DNA from: Yoonia rosea
Lineage (GTDB): Bacteria; Pseudomonadota; Alphaproteobacteria; Rhodobacterales; Rhodobacteraceae
Assembly (NCBI RefSeq): GCF_900156505.1
Contig: NZ_FTPR01000001.1
Coordinates: forward strand, 1,612,001 to 1,676,000
Direction of reading: 5' to 3'
DNA: 64,000 nucleotides
The translations under genes and the position numbers were made by a program. A model generated the notes under the pieces. The model searched no databases. It was not told the DNA's origin and saw nothing but the letters and a program-made list of their open reading frames with translations. Shown here one piece after another: positions 8,925 through 18,511 of the stretch (positions are counted from its first letter, which is position 1; each line of letters starts with the position of its first letter).

Positions 8925-9841
8925 TGTCTGAACGCGCGCGGCTGACAGGGTTCCTGTTGCTGCTGGGGTGTGGATGGGGGCTGACGACGCCGTTGATCAA
9001 GATCACGGTGACGGCAGGGTACCAGCCCTTCGGGATCATCTTCTGGCAAATGCTGATTGGCGCCGTTCTTTTGGGTGTTCTGCGCTGGCGGCAGATGGGG
9101 CGCATGCCGGTCACGGCCAAAACGCTGGCTGTCTGGCTGATGATCGCAACGATCGGCACACTTATTCCCGGCACGGCGAGCTATCGCGCGGCCTTTCATC
9201 TGCCGTCCGGCATTATGTCGATTGTTATTGCCACCATCCCCATGATGGCCTTTCCGATTGCCTTGGCTTTGGGCAACGACCACTTCTCGATCCGCCGTTT
9301 GGCCGGACTTTGCCTTGGTCTGATCGGCGTCGGCCTGATCGCCCTGCCCGAGGCAAGCCTGCCGGAACGCGCCATGATTGCCTTTCTGCCCTTGGCGCTG
9401 GTCGCCCCCCTTTGCTACGCCTGCGAAGGCAACATCGTGGCCCGCTGGGGCACAGCGGGCCTTGATCCGTTTCAGGCCCTGTTCGGGGCATCGGCCATCG
9501 GCACAGTGATCGCACTGCCGATCGCACTTGGATCGGGACAGTTCTTTGTGCCAGCTGCCCCCTTCATCTTGGCGGATTTCACGCTTTTGGTCGGTTCAAT
9601 TGTGCATGTGCTGGTTTATGCGGGCTATGTCTGGCTCATTGCGCGCGCGGGATCGGTCTTTGCGGGCCAAGTCAGCTATGTTGTCACCGGATCCGGCGTT
9701 TTCTGGGCGATGCTGCTTTTGGGCGAAACCTATAGCATCTGGGTCTGGCTGGCACTCTTGTGCATGGGCATCGGGCTGAGCCTTGTACAACCACGGCTTG
9801 CCGAACCAACGCCACTGGGCGAAACTAAAGTTCATGGATAA
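8921..9841 (+). CDS. EamA-family (DMT) transporter
   Basis: This 306-residue membrane protein has two EamA repeats. Signs are the N-terminal GWGLTTPLIKITV, the first-repeat end LIGVGLIALPE, and the second-repeat end YVVTGSGVFWAMLLLGETYSIWVWLALLCM. It overlaps the preceding YmdB-type gene by 4 bp and the following SLC13 gene by 8 bp, forming a tight three-gene unit. The start could be either of two adjacent ATGs (8921 or 8924). The exported compound is unknown. Confidence 0.87.
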   Translation: MMSERARLTGFLLLLGCGWGLTTPLIKITVTAGYQPFGIIFWQMLIGAVLLGVLRWRQMGRMPVTAKTLAVWLMIATIGTLIPGTASYRAAFHLPSGIMSIVIATIPMMAFPIALALGNDHFSIRRLAGLCLGLIGVGLIALPEASLPERAMIAFLPLALVAPLCYACEGNIVARWGTAGLDPFQALFGASAIGTVIALPIALGSGQFFVPAAPFILADFTLLVGSIVHVLVYAGYVWLIARAGSVFAGQVSYVVTGSGVFWAMLLLGETYSIWVWLALLCMGIGLSLVQPRLAEPTPLGETKVHG

Positions 9842-11615
9842 TTTTCTGTCACTCACACAGACGCAAAGCGCCATCCTCACCATGGCCGTCGTGCTGGGCA
9901 TGTTTGTCATGTTCCTGCGCGAAGCCTACCCGACCGAAGTCGTGGCCATGATCGGGGTGTCGATCCTGTTGGCCACCGGTGTGCTGCCATATGAGGCGGC
10001 GGTGGCCGCCCTTGCCAACCCAGCCCCTTGGACGATTGCGGCCATGTTCATCATTGTCGGCGCTTTGGTGCGCACCGGTGCCCTGAACGCCCTCACCCAA
10101 CTGGCCGAACGGCAGGCCAAGGTCAGCCCTGCACGCGCAATCGGCGGGGGGCTGATCTTTGTTGCCTTTGCAAGTGCGATCATGAACAACACACCACTCG
10201 TTGTTGTGATGATCCCCGTCTTTGTCCAACTCGCGCGGTCCTTGGGCACCTCTGCATCGAAATTGCTGATCCCGCTCAGCTATGCCGCGATTGTCGGCGG
10301 CACCATGACGCTTTTGGGGACATCGACAAACCTCTTGGTGGATGGGGTCGCGCGGGCGGCAGGGCTTGCGCCCTTTGGTATCCTCGAGATTTTCCCGATC
10401 GGTGTCGTGGTGGTGCTTTGGACATTCACCTACCTCTATTTCATGGCCCCCCGCCTGCTGCCCGAACGGCAGAGCATGGCGACGATGCTCTCGGACCGGT
10501 CCAAGAAAAAATTCTTCTCCGAGGCTGTCATCCCACCCGACAGCAACCTGATTGGTCGCGAAGTCATGGGTGTGCAACTGTTCAAGCGTGATGGTGTGCG
10601 CCTGATCGACGTCGTGCGCGGGGATCAATCGCTGCGCCGCAACCTGAAGAATGTCACCCTCCAGGTGGGCGACCGGGTCGTTTTGCGCACCGAGATGACC
10701 GAGCTTCTGTCGCTGCAAAACAACAAGGAGTTGCGGCGCGTCGACCAGCTGTCCGCCGTGGAGACAAAGACCGTCGAGGTCCTGATTACGCCGAACTGCA
10801 AGATGGTGAACCGCCGGCTTGGATCAATGCGCCTGCGGCGGCGTTACGCGGTTTATCCGCTGGCCTTGCACCGGCGGAACGCCAACATCAGCGCGCAAAT
10901 CGACGATATTGTCATTCGCGTCGGTGATACGATCCTGCTGGAAGGTGCCCCCGAGGACATCCAGCGTCTGGCCGAAGATATGAACCTAGGTGATGTGTCC
11001 GAAGCGTCCCAGCGCGCCTACCGCCGCGGTCATGCTCCGGTGGCGATTGGCGTTCTGTTGGCCGTTGTCACATTGGCAGCCCTTGGCGTGGCCCCGATCC
11101 TGATGCTGGCGATGCTGGGTGTCACGGTGGTGCTGATGACCGGTTGTATTGACGCGGATGAAGCATTTTCCCATGTGGATGGCCGCTTGCTCGCGTTGAT
11201 TTTCGCGATGCTGGGGGTGGGATCGGCGCTGCAGTCCTCTGGCGCTGTCGGCATGATTGCCGACACCTTGTCGCCGGCCATGCTGATTATGCCGCCCTTT
11301 CTTGTGGTGCTTTGTGTCTATCTGCTGTCCAGCATCCTGACCGAGCTTGTCTCGAATAACGCGGTTGCCGTCGTCATGACCCCGATTGCCATCGGCCTGG
11401 CCAGCGCCCTTGGCGTTGATCCGCGCCCCTTGGTCGTGGCTGTGATGATTGCAGCAAGTGCAAGCTTTGCCACGCCGATCGGCTATCAGACCAACACGCT
11501 GGTCTACGGCCCCGGCGGGTATAAATTCTCAGACTTTCTGAAATTCGGCATCCCGCTGAACCTGTCGCTGGCGCCAATTGTTTCCTTTGTGATTCCCTTT
11601 ATCTGGCCCCTCTAG
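9834..11615 (+). CDS. SLC13-family permease with RCK_C (TrkA-C) domains
   Basis: This 593-residue protein has a membrane part at each end (ArsB/NhaD/SLC13 superfamily) with two cytosolic TrkA-C-like domains between them. The first is at about residues 225-305 (ending LQVGDRVVLRTEMTEL) and the second at about 315-385 (ending IRVGDTILLEGAPEDI). Membrane motifs include FASAIMNNTPLVVVMIPV and LVSNNAVAVVMTPIAIGLA, the paired SNN/MNNTP motifs that bind cation and anion in this superfamily. Relatives carry sulfate, dicarboxylates or other anions; the substrate here is undetermined. The ATG at 9834 is preferred to 9783 because it begins the first hydrophobic region. Confidence 0.88.
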   Translation: MDNFLSLTQTQSAILTMAVVLGMFVMFLREAYPTEVVAMIGVSILLATGVLPYEAAVAALANPAPWTIAAMFIIVGALVRTGALNALTQLAERQAKVSPARAIGGGLIFVAFASAIMNNTPLVVVMIPVFVQLARSLGTSASKLLIPLSYAAIVGGTMTLLGTSTNLLVDGVARAAGLAPFGILEIFPIGVVVVLWTFTYLYFMAPRLLPERQSMATMLSDRSKKKFFSEAVIPPDSNLIGREVMGVQLFKRDGVRLIDVVRGDQSLRRNLKNVTLQVGDRVVLRTEMTELLSLQNNKELRRVDQLSAVETKTVEVLITPNCKMVNRRLGSMRLRRRYAVYPLALHRRNANISAQIDDIVIRVGDTILLEGAPEDIQRLAEDMNLGDVSEASQRAYRRGHAPVAIGVLLAVVTLAALGVAPILMLAMLGVTVVLMTGCIDADEAFSHVDGRLLALIFAMLGVGSALQSSGAVGMIADTLSPAMLIMPPFLVVLCVYLLSSILTELVSNNAVAVVMTPIAIGLASALGVDPRPLVVAVMIAASASFATPIGYQTNTLVYGPGGYKFSDFLKFGIPLNLSLAPIVSFVIPFIWPL

Positions 11616-11687
11616 ACGGGGTTGCGGGGGCCGTGGTGCTTGCCTTATAGAGGCGCAGATCAAGGCTTTATCACACGAGGTTTTCCG

Positions 11688-12437
11688 ATGGCTGGCCACT
11701 CCAAATGGGCGAATATTCAGCACCGCAAAGGACGGCAGGACAAACTGCGCTCCAAGCTGTTTTCCAAGCTTGCCAAGGAAATCACCGTGGCCGCCAAAAT
11801 GGGCGATCCCGATCCCGATAAAAACCCGCGTCTGCGTCTGGCCGTCAAAGAGGCCAAATCAAACTCTGTCCCCAAGGACGTAATCGACCGCGCGATCAAG
11901 AAATCACAAGGCGGCGACGCGGAAAACTATGATGAAATCCGCTATGAGGGCTATGGCCCCAATGGCGTGGCCGTGATCGTCGAAGCGATGACCGATAACC
12001 GCAACCGGACGGCATCAACCGTGCGGTCGACCTTTTCCAAAAACGGCGGCAACCTTGGTGAAACAGGGTCTGTCGGGTTCATGTTCGACCGCAAGGGTCA
12101 GGTGGTTTACCCGGCCTCGGTGGGCGACGCCGACACCGTGATGATGGCCGCAATCGAGGCCGGGGCAGAGGACGTGCAAAGCGATGATGAAAACCACGTC
12201 ATAATCTGCGCCGACACCGACCTGAACGATGTGGCGAATGCGCTGGAAGCCGATCTTGGCGAAAGTGAAAGCACCAAACTGATCTGGCAGCCCAACATCA
12301 CCACCGAGGTGGACCTTGAAGGTCTGATCAAGCTGATGAAGCTCTTGGATACGCTGGAAGAAGATGATGACGTGCAGCGTGTCACGGCAAACTTCGAGGC
12401 CTCTGATGAGGTCATGGCTGCATTCGCGGAAAGCTAG
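11688..12437 (+). CDS. YebC/PmpR-family protein
   Basis: This 249-residue member of the YebC/PmpR/TACO1 family begins with the invariant [18 protein letters not shown]. Other conserved blocks are the Lys-rich [18 protein letters not shown] and [19 protein letters not shown], and the C-terminal acidic part ends ASDEV. Members have been described as DNA-binding transcription factors and, more recently, as ribosome-associated factors that relieve stalling. Which applies here cannot be told from sequence. The start at 11688 is set by the family N-terminus. Its end overlaps the convergent cyclo-ligase gene by 4 bp. Confidence 0.95.
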   Translation: MAGHSKWANIQHRKGRQDKLRSKLFSKLAKEITVAAKMGDPDPDKNPRLRLAVKEAKSNSVPKDVIDRAIKKSQGGDAENYDEIRYEGYGPNGVAVIVEAMTDNRNRTASTVRSTFSKNGGNLGETGSVGFMFDRKGQVVYPASVGDADTVMMAAIEAGAEDVQSDDENHVIICADTDLNDVANALEADLGESESTKLIWQPNITTEVDLEGLIKLMKLLDTLEEDDDVQRVTANFEASDEVMAAFAES

Positions 12438-12991
12438 GGCGTTATCACGCCCGTTTCGGTCACAATCAAATCAAGCGGTTGGTCTGTCGGCTCAAGCGGC
12501 AGATCATCATCTTCCTGTGCCCCGTAGGCAAAACCTATTGCCATGGTCGGTTGCACCGCGCGCAAGGCCTCTAGTGTCCGGTCATAGAACCCGCCGCCAT
12601 AGCCCAAACGCCCGCCACGCCTGTCGAAAGCCACGAGAGGCACGACTACGATCTGCGGGATCATCCAATCGCCTGCCTCGGGGATCATCGCGCCGAATGC
12701 GCCTTTGATCATGGCGCAGTCAGGCTCCCACAGACGAAACTGCAACGGCTGCCCTGCCCCGATAATGACAGGCACACCGACGGGTCCATGGGCCGCAGCC
12801 TCTTCCATGGCGGGGGTCGGATCAATCTCGGTCCGCATCGCCATATAGCCTGCCAGCGGTACACCGCGATACCCTGCGAGAACCTCGCTCAGATAGCCTG
12901 CCGTCGCCCTGGCCGTCGCCAGCGCATGCGCTGCCTTGCGCCGTTCAAAAGCGGATGTGCGCGCCGCCGACTTGTCGATCACAGCAGCCAA
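12434..12991 (-). CDS. 5-formyltetrahydrofolate cyclo-ligase
   Basis: This 185-residue enzyme uses ATP to convert 5-formyl-THF to 5,10-methenyl-THF. The N-terminal basic segment (ERRKAAHA) and the ATP/folate-site motif [14 protein letters not shown] near residue 125-138 identify the family. [12 protein letters not shown] just before it is also diagnostic. The length is close to the family norm. It overlaps the end of mgtE by 13 bp on the same strand, suggesting co-transcription, and is convergent with yebC. Later in-frame starts are possible, since the first 15 residues are weakly conserved. Confidence 0.9.
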   Translation of the reverse strand: MAAVIDKSAARTSAFERRKAAHALATARATAGYLSEVLAGYRGVPLAGYMAMRTEIDPTPAMEEAAAHGPVGVPVIIGAGQPLQFRLWEPDCAMIKGAFGAMIPEAGDWMIPQIVVVPLVAFDRRGGRLGYGGGFYDRTLEALRAVQPTMAIGFAYGAQEDDDLPLEPTDQPLDLIVTETGVITP

Positions 12992-14352
12992 ATCGCGGCC
13001 AATCCGAGAAATGCGAAAAAGCCAACAACATCGGTCACTGTCGTCACGAAAGCGCCAGAGGCGAGCGCGGGGTCAATCCCCAACCTTTCAAGGATCACAG
13101 GAATCACAGTTCCCGCCAGCCCCGCCACAACCATGTTGATGACCATTGCCACCGCGATCACGACGCCCAGCATGGGCGAGCCGAACCAGACGACACCAAC
13201 GACGCCCATGACGACAGCAAAGATCAGACCATTGATCAGACCCACCAGAACTTCACGCTTGATCACCCGCCAGACGTTTGCGGTGGTCAGATCGCGTGTT
13301 GCCAACGCACGCACGGCAACGGTCAGTGACTGGGTACCTGCGTTCCCGCCCATGGACGCCACAATCGGCATCAGCACGGCAAGCGCAACAAGCCCTGCAA
13401 TGGTTTCTTCAAACAGCGAAATCACCAGTGACGCAAAGATCGCGGTTAAAAGGTTCACGGCCAGCCACGGAAAACGCGACTTGGTGGTGGCGATTACGCG
13501 GTCCGACAGGCTGCCTTCACCGACACCGGCCAGACGCAGAATGTCTTCCTCGGCTTCTTCCTCAAGAAACATCATCGCATCATCAATTGTGATGACACCC
13601 ACGATCCGGTCGTCATCATCAACCACGGGGGCGGTTATCATGTGATAGTGGTTGATGGCCTGCGCCACCTCTTCCACGTCCTGTTCAACGTGGAATGTGC
13701 GGAAGGTATCTTCCTTGAGATCGCGCAGCGGCGTGTCGCGCGGATGGCTGAGCACACGGCCCAAAGTGACATAGCCCAGCGCCTTGAGGCGGGGATCAAC
13801 AAGGATCACGTGATAAAACTGGTCGGGCAGCACCACATCCGAGCGCAGATAATCAATCATCTCGCCCACGGTCCAATGTTCCGGCGCGCGCACCAGTTCG
13901 GACTGCATGTGACGACCGGCAGATTCTTCGGGATATGACAGTGCCTGTTCGACCACCACACGGTCGCTGGCATCAAGCGCATCCAGCACCGCCTCTGTCT
14001 GCGTATCATCAAGGTATTCGACAAGGTCGACAACATCGTCGCTTTCCAGATCACGCACCGCATCGGCGAGTTCACCCGGATCAAGCTGGCCGATCACCTC
14101 TTCGCGCAGCTCTTCATCAAGCTCGGAAAGGACCTCACCTTCAAGGTTGCCGGGCCATGCGGTCAGCAGCGCGCGCCGGTCTTTGGTGTCGATCTGTTCC
14201 AGCAAATGCGCCACGTCGGCGGGGTGCATGGTATCCAGCGTTTCGGTGAGAAAAGCACCGTCATCGCGTTCCACAGCCTCCATGACCTCACTGACCAGAC
14301 GGTCGGTGATACCAAATGCTTCTTCGTCGTCGATGGGGTCAGCTTCGGCCAT
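12979..14352 (-). CDS. mgtE: Magnesium transporter MgtE
   Basis: This 457-residue Mg2+ channel has three parts. The N-terminal MgtE_N superhelical domain covers about residues 20-135 (LDTMHPADVAHLLEQ). A CBS pair covers about 140-260 (FYHVILVDPRLKALGYVTL and VVDDDDRIVGVITIDDAMMFLEEEAEED). The C-terminal membrane domain with five helices begins at RFPWLAVNLLTAI and carries GGNAGTQSLTVAVRALA, the conserved MgtE pore-region motif. The acidic CBS region binds Mg2+ and gates the pore in the Thermus structure. The cyclo-ligase gene follows with a short overlap. Confidence 0.95.
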   Translation of the reverse strand: MAEADPIDDEEAFGITDRLVSEVMEAVERDDGAFLTETLDTMHPADVAHLLEQIDTKDRRALLTAWPGNLEGEVLSELDEELREEVIGQLDPGELADAVRDLESDDVVDLVEYLDDTQTEAVLDALDASDRVVVEQALSYPEESAGRHMQSELVRAPEHWTVGEMIDYLRSDVVLPDQFYHVILVDPRLKALGYVTLGRVLSHPRDTPLRDLKEDTFRTFHVEQDVEEVAQAINHYHMITAPVVDDDDRIVGVITIDDAMMFLEEEAEEDILRLAGVGEGSLSDRVIATTKSRFPWLAVNLLTAIFASLVISLFEETIAGLVALAVLMPIVASMGGNAGTQSLTVAVRALATRDLTTANVWRVIKREVLVGLINGLIFAVVMGVVGVVWFGSPMLGVVIAVAMVINMVVAGLAGTVIPVILERLGIDPALASGAFVTTVTDVVGFFAFLGLAAIWLL

Positions 14353-14452
14353 GATGCATCCTTTGTTGAACTAAGAACATAATCGTTCGTGGCGGCGGCA
14401 CAACGCGGTTTTCGCGATTTACCCCGTTCTTGGGGACTCATATGGTCGCGAT

Positions 14453-15745
14453 ATGACAAAGCACTTACTTTTGGGGCAGACCCTCGGTTTTTCGGGCAAT
14501 CCGTTGACAGGCAACTGGCAGGATGCTGTCCAATTTGACAGCGCGGGTGGCGTGCTGATCGAACACGGACGGATCATTGCCACAGGCAATGGCGCCGCCC
14601 TGCAGGGCGCCCACCCCGATGTGGCGGTGACTGACTATGGCAACGATGTGATCAGCGCGGGCTTTGTTGATGCGCATATGCACTATCCCCAGACCGGCAT
14701 CATCGCCAGTTGGGGCAAACAGCTGATTGACTGGCTGAACACCTACACCTTCCCCGAGGAAAGCCGGTTTGGTGATCGCGCATATGCCGATCAGGTGGCG
14801 GGCGAAACGCTGGATCTGGCGATTGCCCATGGCACGACCACGCTGACGAGTTTTTGCACCATTCACGCCGAAAGTGTGGATGCGTTTTTTGAAGCCGCGG
14901 CAGCGCGCAATATGGCAGTGATCGCAGGCAAGACCTGCATGGACCGCAACGCCCCCGATACCCTGCGCGACACCGCCCAGAACGCCTATGACGACAGCAA
15001 GATGCTTTTGGAAAAGTGGCATGGCAAGGGACGTGCGCATTACGCGATCACACCGCGTTTCTCGCCCACATCCACACCCGCGCAACTGCAGGCATTGGGT
15101 GGTCTGTGGGCCGAGCACCCCACATGTCTGATGCAGACCCACCTGAGCGAGCAACTGCCTGAAATTGCGTGGGTCCGTGAACTGTTTCCGCAGGCACGCG
15201 ATTATCTGGACACCTATGAAGCCTATGGGCTGCTGGGTGAAAACGGGCTTTACGGCCATGCGATCTACCTTGAACCGCGCGAGATCGACCGTCTGAAAGA
15301 GGTCGGTGCGGCGGTCGTGCATTGCCCCACCTCAAACACCTTCATCGGCTCGGGTCTTTTCGATCTGATGGGGCTTGCCAAAGCGTCGCTGCCTATTGGC
15401 CTTGCCACGGATACAGGTGGCGGGTCGTCGTTTTCAATGCTGCGCACGATGGCTGCAGCCTATGAGATCGGGCAGTTGCGCGGCACGGCCCTGCATCCGG
15501 CACAATTGATGTGGTTGGCCACAGAGGGGTCAGCAGGCGCGTTGAAAATGGCGGGCGAGATCGGGCATCTTGGCGCAGGTGCTGCCGCCGATCTGACCAT
15601 CCTCAACCTTCAATCAACGCCAGCCATTCGCCAACGCGCGGACCGGGCTGGTGATATGTGGGATGCTCTTTTTCCAACCATAATGATGGGCGATGATCGC
15701 GCGGTGCGGGACGTCTGGATCGCAGGGGTCAGGCAGTCGCGTTAG
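14453..15745 (+). CDS. guaD: Guanine deaminase
   Basis: This 430-residue zinc amidohydrolase converts guanine to xanthine. The metal motif appears as GFVDAHMHYPQTG near residue 77-89, followed by the GuaD-typical DWLNTYTFPEE. Further ligands are in LMQTHLSEQ and YGHAIYL, and the late Asp in GLATDTGGGSSFSMLRTM. These blocks separate GuaD from other cytosine/guanine-type deaminases. The gene faces the CAP-domain gene (tail overlap 4 bp). An 8-oxoguanine-type deaminase lies 550 bp further on, so two purine-base deaminases are neighbours on opposite strands. Confidence 0.94.
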   Translation: MTKHLLLGQTLGFSGNPLTGNWQDAVQFDSAGGVLIEHGRIIATGNGAALQGAHPDVAVTDYGNDVISAGFVDAHMHYPQTGIIASWGKQLIDWLNTYTFPEESRFGDRAYADQVAGETLDLAIAHGTTTLTSFCTIHAESVDAFFEAAAARNMAVIAGKTCMDRNAPDTLRDTAQNAYDDSKMLLEKWHGKGRAHYAITPRFSPTSTPAQLQALGGLWAEHPTCLMQTHLSEQLPEIAWVRELFPQARDYLDTYEAYGLLGENGLYGHAIYLEPREIDRLKEVGAAVVHCPTSNTFIGSGLFDLMGLAKASLPIGLATDTGGGSSFSMLRTMAAAYEIGQLRGTALHPAQLMWLATEGSAGALKMAGEIGHLGAGAAADLTILNLQSTPAIRQRADRAGDMWDALFPTIMMGDDRAVRDVWIAGVRQSR

Positions 15746-16221
15746 CAGCTTGCGGCCAGTTTCAGCACCCAGATGTTTCCTGCACGACCAAGCCCGTATT
15801 GCGTATAGTTGCGCCCGAGCATGTTGCGCCGATGGCCGCGCGAGTTTTGCCAAGCGGTCAGAACCTCTGCCTGTGACCGCTGTCCACTGGCGATGTTCTC
15901 AGCGCCGCTGCGCATCGCACAGCCACCCGCACGCGCGCGCTGCATAAAAGTACGCCCGTTCGGGCCGTTCGGGGCCTGATGCGAGAAGTAATCGCGCCGC
16001 GCCATATCTTCGGCATGCGCTTGGGCGGCGCGCGTTAATGCCGGATTTGCCTGCAAAGGGCCAAGCCCCTGCCGTGCTCGGAAGGCGTTCAAGTCTGCGC
16101 TAAAGCCCGCCCCATAGCCCGACGATGACGACGAGACCTGAATCGTGGCCGGTTGCGATTGCGTGGTGGTGTTGCACGCAGCCATAAAGGCCAACGCGCA
16201 ACAGAGGAGTTTCATCTTCAT
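15742..16221 (-). CDS. CAP/SCP-domain lipoprotein
   Basis: This is a CAP superfamily (SCP/PR-1) protein of about 159 residues. After a signal peptide with a lipobox-like FMAAC it has a short Ser/Thr-rich linker. The CAP domain contains family motifs RAAQAHAEDMARRDYFSHQ, AENIASG and NSRGHRRNMLG. His and Glu residues of these motifs form the CAP cavity in known structures; most bacterial members have no defined biochemistry. Three in-frame ATGs (16227, 16221, 16215) are possible starts. I took 16221, which gives a standard lipoprotein signal. A second CAP protein is at 37567-38043. Confidence 0.85.
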   Translation of the reverse strand: MKMKLLCCALAFMAACNTTTQSQPATIQVSSSSSGYGAGFSADLNAFRARQGLGPLQANPALTRAAQAHAEDMARRDYFSHQAPNGPNGRTFMQRARAGGCAMRSGAENIASGQRSQAEVLTAWQNSRGHRRNMLGRNYTQYGLGRAGNIWVLKLAASC

Positions 16222-16294
16222 GATCATCCCGAGTGAGAGTGGAAACCGGAGACCTGACTGGTCGCTTTGCAATATGGCCAAATTGGGGCGCGGC

Positions 16295-17635
16295 TCAGAA
16301 ATCGGCGAGTTTTCGCGCGAGCGCGTTTTGCCGCGCGATAACGGCCGGTAGGTCAACGGACGTCATCTGGCCCTCTGACACGATCTGTCGTCCCTCAACA
16401 AAAAGCGCATCAACCTTCATCGGCCCTGCCAACAGCAACGCGACCGGATCCCATGATCCTGCATTCTCAATCACATTGGCATCCCAGATGGCGATATCAG
16501 CCCGTTTCCCGACGGCAATCTGGCCGCAGTCATCGCGCCCCAGTACCTGTGCGCCGCCACGGGTGGCAATCTCAAGCGCCTCACGTGCGGACATCGCATC
16601 GGCCCCGTTCTGCACCCGTTGCAACAGCATGGCCTGACGGGCCTCTGCGACAAGGTTCCCGATATCATTGCTCGCAGAACCATCAACACCCAAGCCCACA
16701 GGCACGCCAGCATCGCGCATCTGGCGCACAGGGGCGATGCCTGATCCAAGGCGGCAGTTTGAGCACGGACAATGGGCGACACCTGTGCGGCTGCGCGCAA
16801 AAAGATCAATCTCATGCCCGTCCAGTTTTACGCAATGCGCGTGCCAGACATCGTCACCCGTCCAGCCAAGGTCCTCGGCATATTGCCCCGGACGGCAGCC
16901 GAATTTTTCGAGAGAATAGGCGATATCCTCATCGTTTTCGGCCAAATGGGTGTGCATCATCACGCCCTTGTCGCGCGCGAGACTTGCCGCGTTGCGCATC
17001 AAATCACGCGTCACCGAAAACGGGCTGCAAGGGGCCACGCCCACACGCACCATGGCACCGGGACGTGCATCGTGGAACGCGTCAATCACGCGGATACTGT
17101 CCTCAAGGATATGTTCCTCATTCTCGACCAGCGCATCAGGGGGCAGCCCGCCGTCGCTTTCGCCAATGCTCATCGCGCCGCGCGTGGCGTGAAAGCGCAG
17201 GCCAACATCTTGCGCGGCGGCGATTGTATCATCCAGTCGCGCCCCGTTGGGATAAAGGTAAAGATGATCCGAGGTCAGTGTACATCCCGACAGTGCCAGC
17301 TCGGCAAGGCCCACTTGGGCCGAAACGAACATCTCTTCAGGCCCAAAGCGCGCCCAGATCGGGTACAGCCGCTGGAGCCAGCCAAAGAGCAACGCATCCT
17401 GTGCGCCGGGGACGGCACGTGTCAGCGTTTGGTAAAGGTGGTGGTGCGTATTCACCAGGCCGGGGGTGATGATCTTGCCCTTGGCATGGAAAACAGCCGC
17501 CCCGTCTGCCTTGAGCTTCTGGCCAATCGCAGCCACGACGCCACCGCGCAAAAGAATATCGGCACCCTGCAACTCATGCCGTTGGTCATCCATCGTGATG
17601 ATGTGATCGGCATCTTTGATCAGGGTTTCAGCCAT
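16295..17635 (-). CDS. 8-oxoguanine deaminase-type amidohydrolase
   Basis: This 446-residue zinc amidohydrolase of the ATZ/TRZ cytosine-deaminase-like group has the metal motif VNTHHHLYQTLTRAVP, then MMHTHLAENDED, HAHCVKLDG and the late GLGVDGSASND. The start MAETLIKDADHIITMDD and the HHHLYQTLTR motif match the proteins usually annotated as 8-oxoguanine deaminase in roseobacters. Other purine or s-triazine substrates remain possible. It overlaps the upstream hisN-like gene by 8 bp, so the two are probably co-expressed. The ATG at 17635 is used because the longer frame from 17671 adds residues without family character. Confidence 0.8.
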   Translation of the reverse strand: MAETLIKDADHIITMDDQRHELQGADILLRGGVVAAIGQKLKADGAAVFHAKGKIITPGLVNTHHHLYQTLTRAVPGAQDALLFGWLQRLYPIWARFGPEEMFVSAQVGLAELALSGCTLTSDHLYLYPNGARLDDTIAAAQDVGLRFHATRGAMSIGESDGGLPPDALVENEEHILEDSIRVIDAFHDARPGAMVRVGVAPCSPFSVTRDLMRNAASLARDKGVMMHTHLAENDEDIAYSLEKFGCRPGQYAEDLGWTGDDVWHAHCVKLDGHEIDLFARSRTGVAHCPCSNCRLGSGIAPVRQMRDAGVPVGLGVDGSASNDIGNLVAEARQAMLLQRVQNGADAMSAREALEIATRGGAQVLGRDDCGQIAVGKRADIAIWDANVIENAGSWDPVALLLAGPMKVDALFVEGRQIVSEGQMTSVDLPAVIARQNALARKLADF

Positions 17636-18437
17636 GCAGGGTCTGCCGTAAAATCGCCAAAGCCTCGGCATGGATCGCGGGGTTTGCGGCAGCGATCACC
17701 TGTCCGCCCTCATGCGCAGGTGCGCCGGACCAGTCTGTGACGATCCCGCCTGCGGCCTGAATGACAGCGATGGGGGCCTGAATGTCGTAGGCGTTCAAGC
17801 CCGCTTCAATCACTAGATCAACCTGGCCCGCCGCCAAAAGCGCATAAGCATAGCAGTCCATACCATAGCGGGTCAGTTGTGCCTGACGGGCAACAGCATG
17901 AAAGGCCGCCCCTTCTTCGGGTGTTCCGACTTCGGGAAATGTTGTCAGCACCGTGGCCTGCGCCAGTGGCCGTGGCGCACGGCACTGCAGTGCGGCCGCG
18001 CCTTGCGGTCCATGCATTTCGGCAATACCGAGCCCACCGGCAAAGCGTTCCCCGATATAGGGCTGGTCGATCACGCCAAAAAGAGGCCCGCTATCGTCCC
18101 TGACCGAGATCAGCACACCCCATGTCGGTGTCCCGCTGATATAACCGCGTGTCCCGTCGATCGGATCAAGGACCCACGTCAATCCTGAGGTGCCAGCCTT
18201 GAAGCCGTGCTCTTCCCCCAAAATCGCATCATCCGGGCGCACCGTGGCAAGGACCGCCCGCATCGCCTCTTCCGCGCCGCGGTCGGCGATTGTCACCGGA
18301 TCAAAGCCCGCCGCGTCCTTGTTGTCCGCCGCCAGACCCGTTGCGCGGAAATGTGCCAATGTGACCGGCCGCGCGGCATCAGCAAGCGCATGGGCCACAC
18401 GGATCAGTTCCGTTTGGGTTGTTTTTGAGACTGTCAT
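17628..18437 (-). CDS. hisN: Inositol-monophosphatase-family enzyme, probable histidinol-phosphatase
   Basis: This 269-residue Mg2+-dependent phosphatase of the IMPase/FBPase fold shows GEEHG, WVLDPIDGTRGYISG and the C-terminal AYDIQAPIAVIQAAGGIVTDWSG. The spacing and the GTRGYISGTPTWGVLI block resemble HisN-type histidinol-phosphatases more than inositol phosphatases or CysQ. Assignment to histidine biosynthesis rests on that resemblance alone, since no other his genes are nearby. The ATG at 18437 fits the family N-terminus; the in-frame codon at 18503 would add an unrelated 22 residues. The stop overlaps the downstream deaminase start. Confidence 0.75.
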   Translation of the reverse strand: MTVSKTTQTELIRVAHALADAARPVTLAHFRATGLAADNKDAAGFDPVTIADRGAEEAMRAVLATVRPDDAILGEEHGFKAGTSGLTWVLDPIDGTRGYISGTPTWGVLISVRDDSGPLFGVIDQPYIGERFAGGLGIAEMHGPQGAAALQCRAPRPLAQATVLTTFPEVGTPEEGAAFHAVARQAQLTRYGMDCYAYALLAAGQVDLVIEAGLNAYDIQAPIAVIQAAGGIVTDWSGAPAHEGGQVIAAANPAIHAEALAILRQTLHG

Positions 18438-18511
18438 CAGGATGGACCCTTCATCTGCGCCGCTGTCCCATTGGCGGTATCGCGGCGCAGTATGGCAGGT
18501 CAAGTCGTGGT

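Noticed and set aside
16453..17740. Two long plus-strand frames opposite the 8-oxoguanine-type deaminase
   Set aside because: They mirror the deaminase gene, and the minus strand has all metal-binding motifs.
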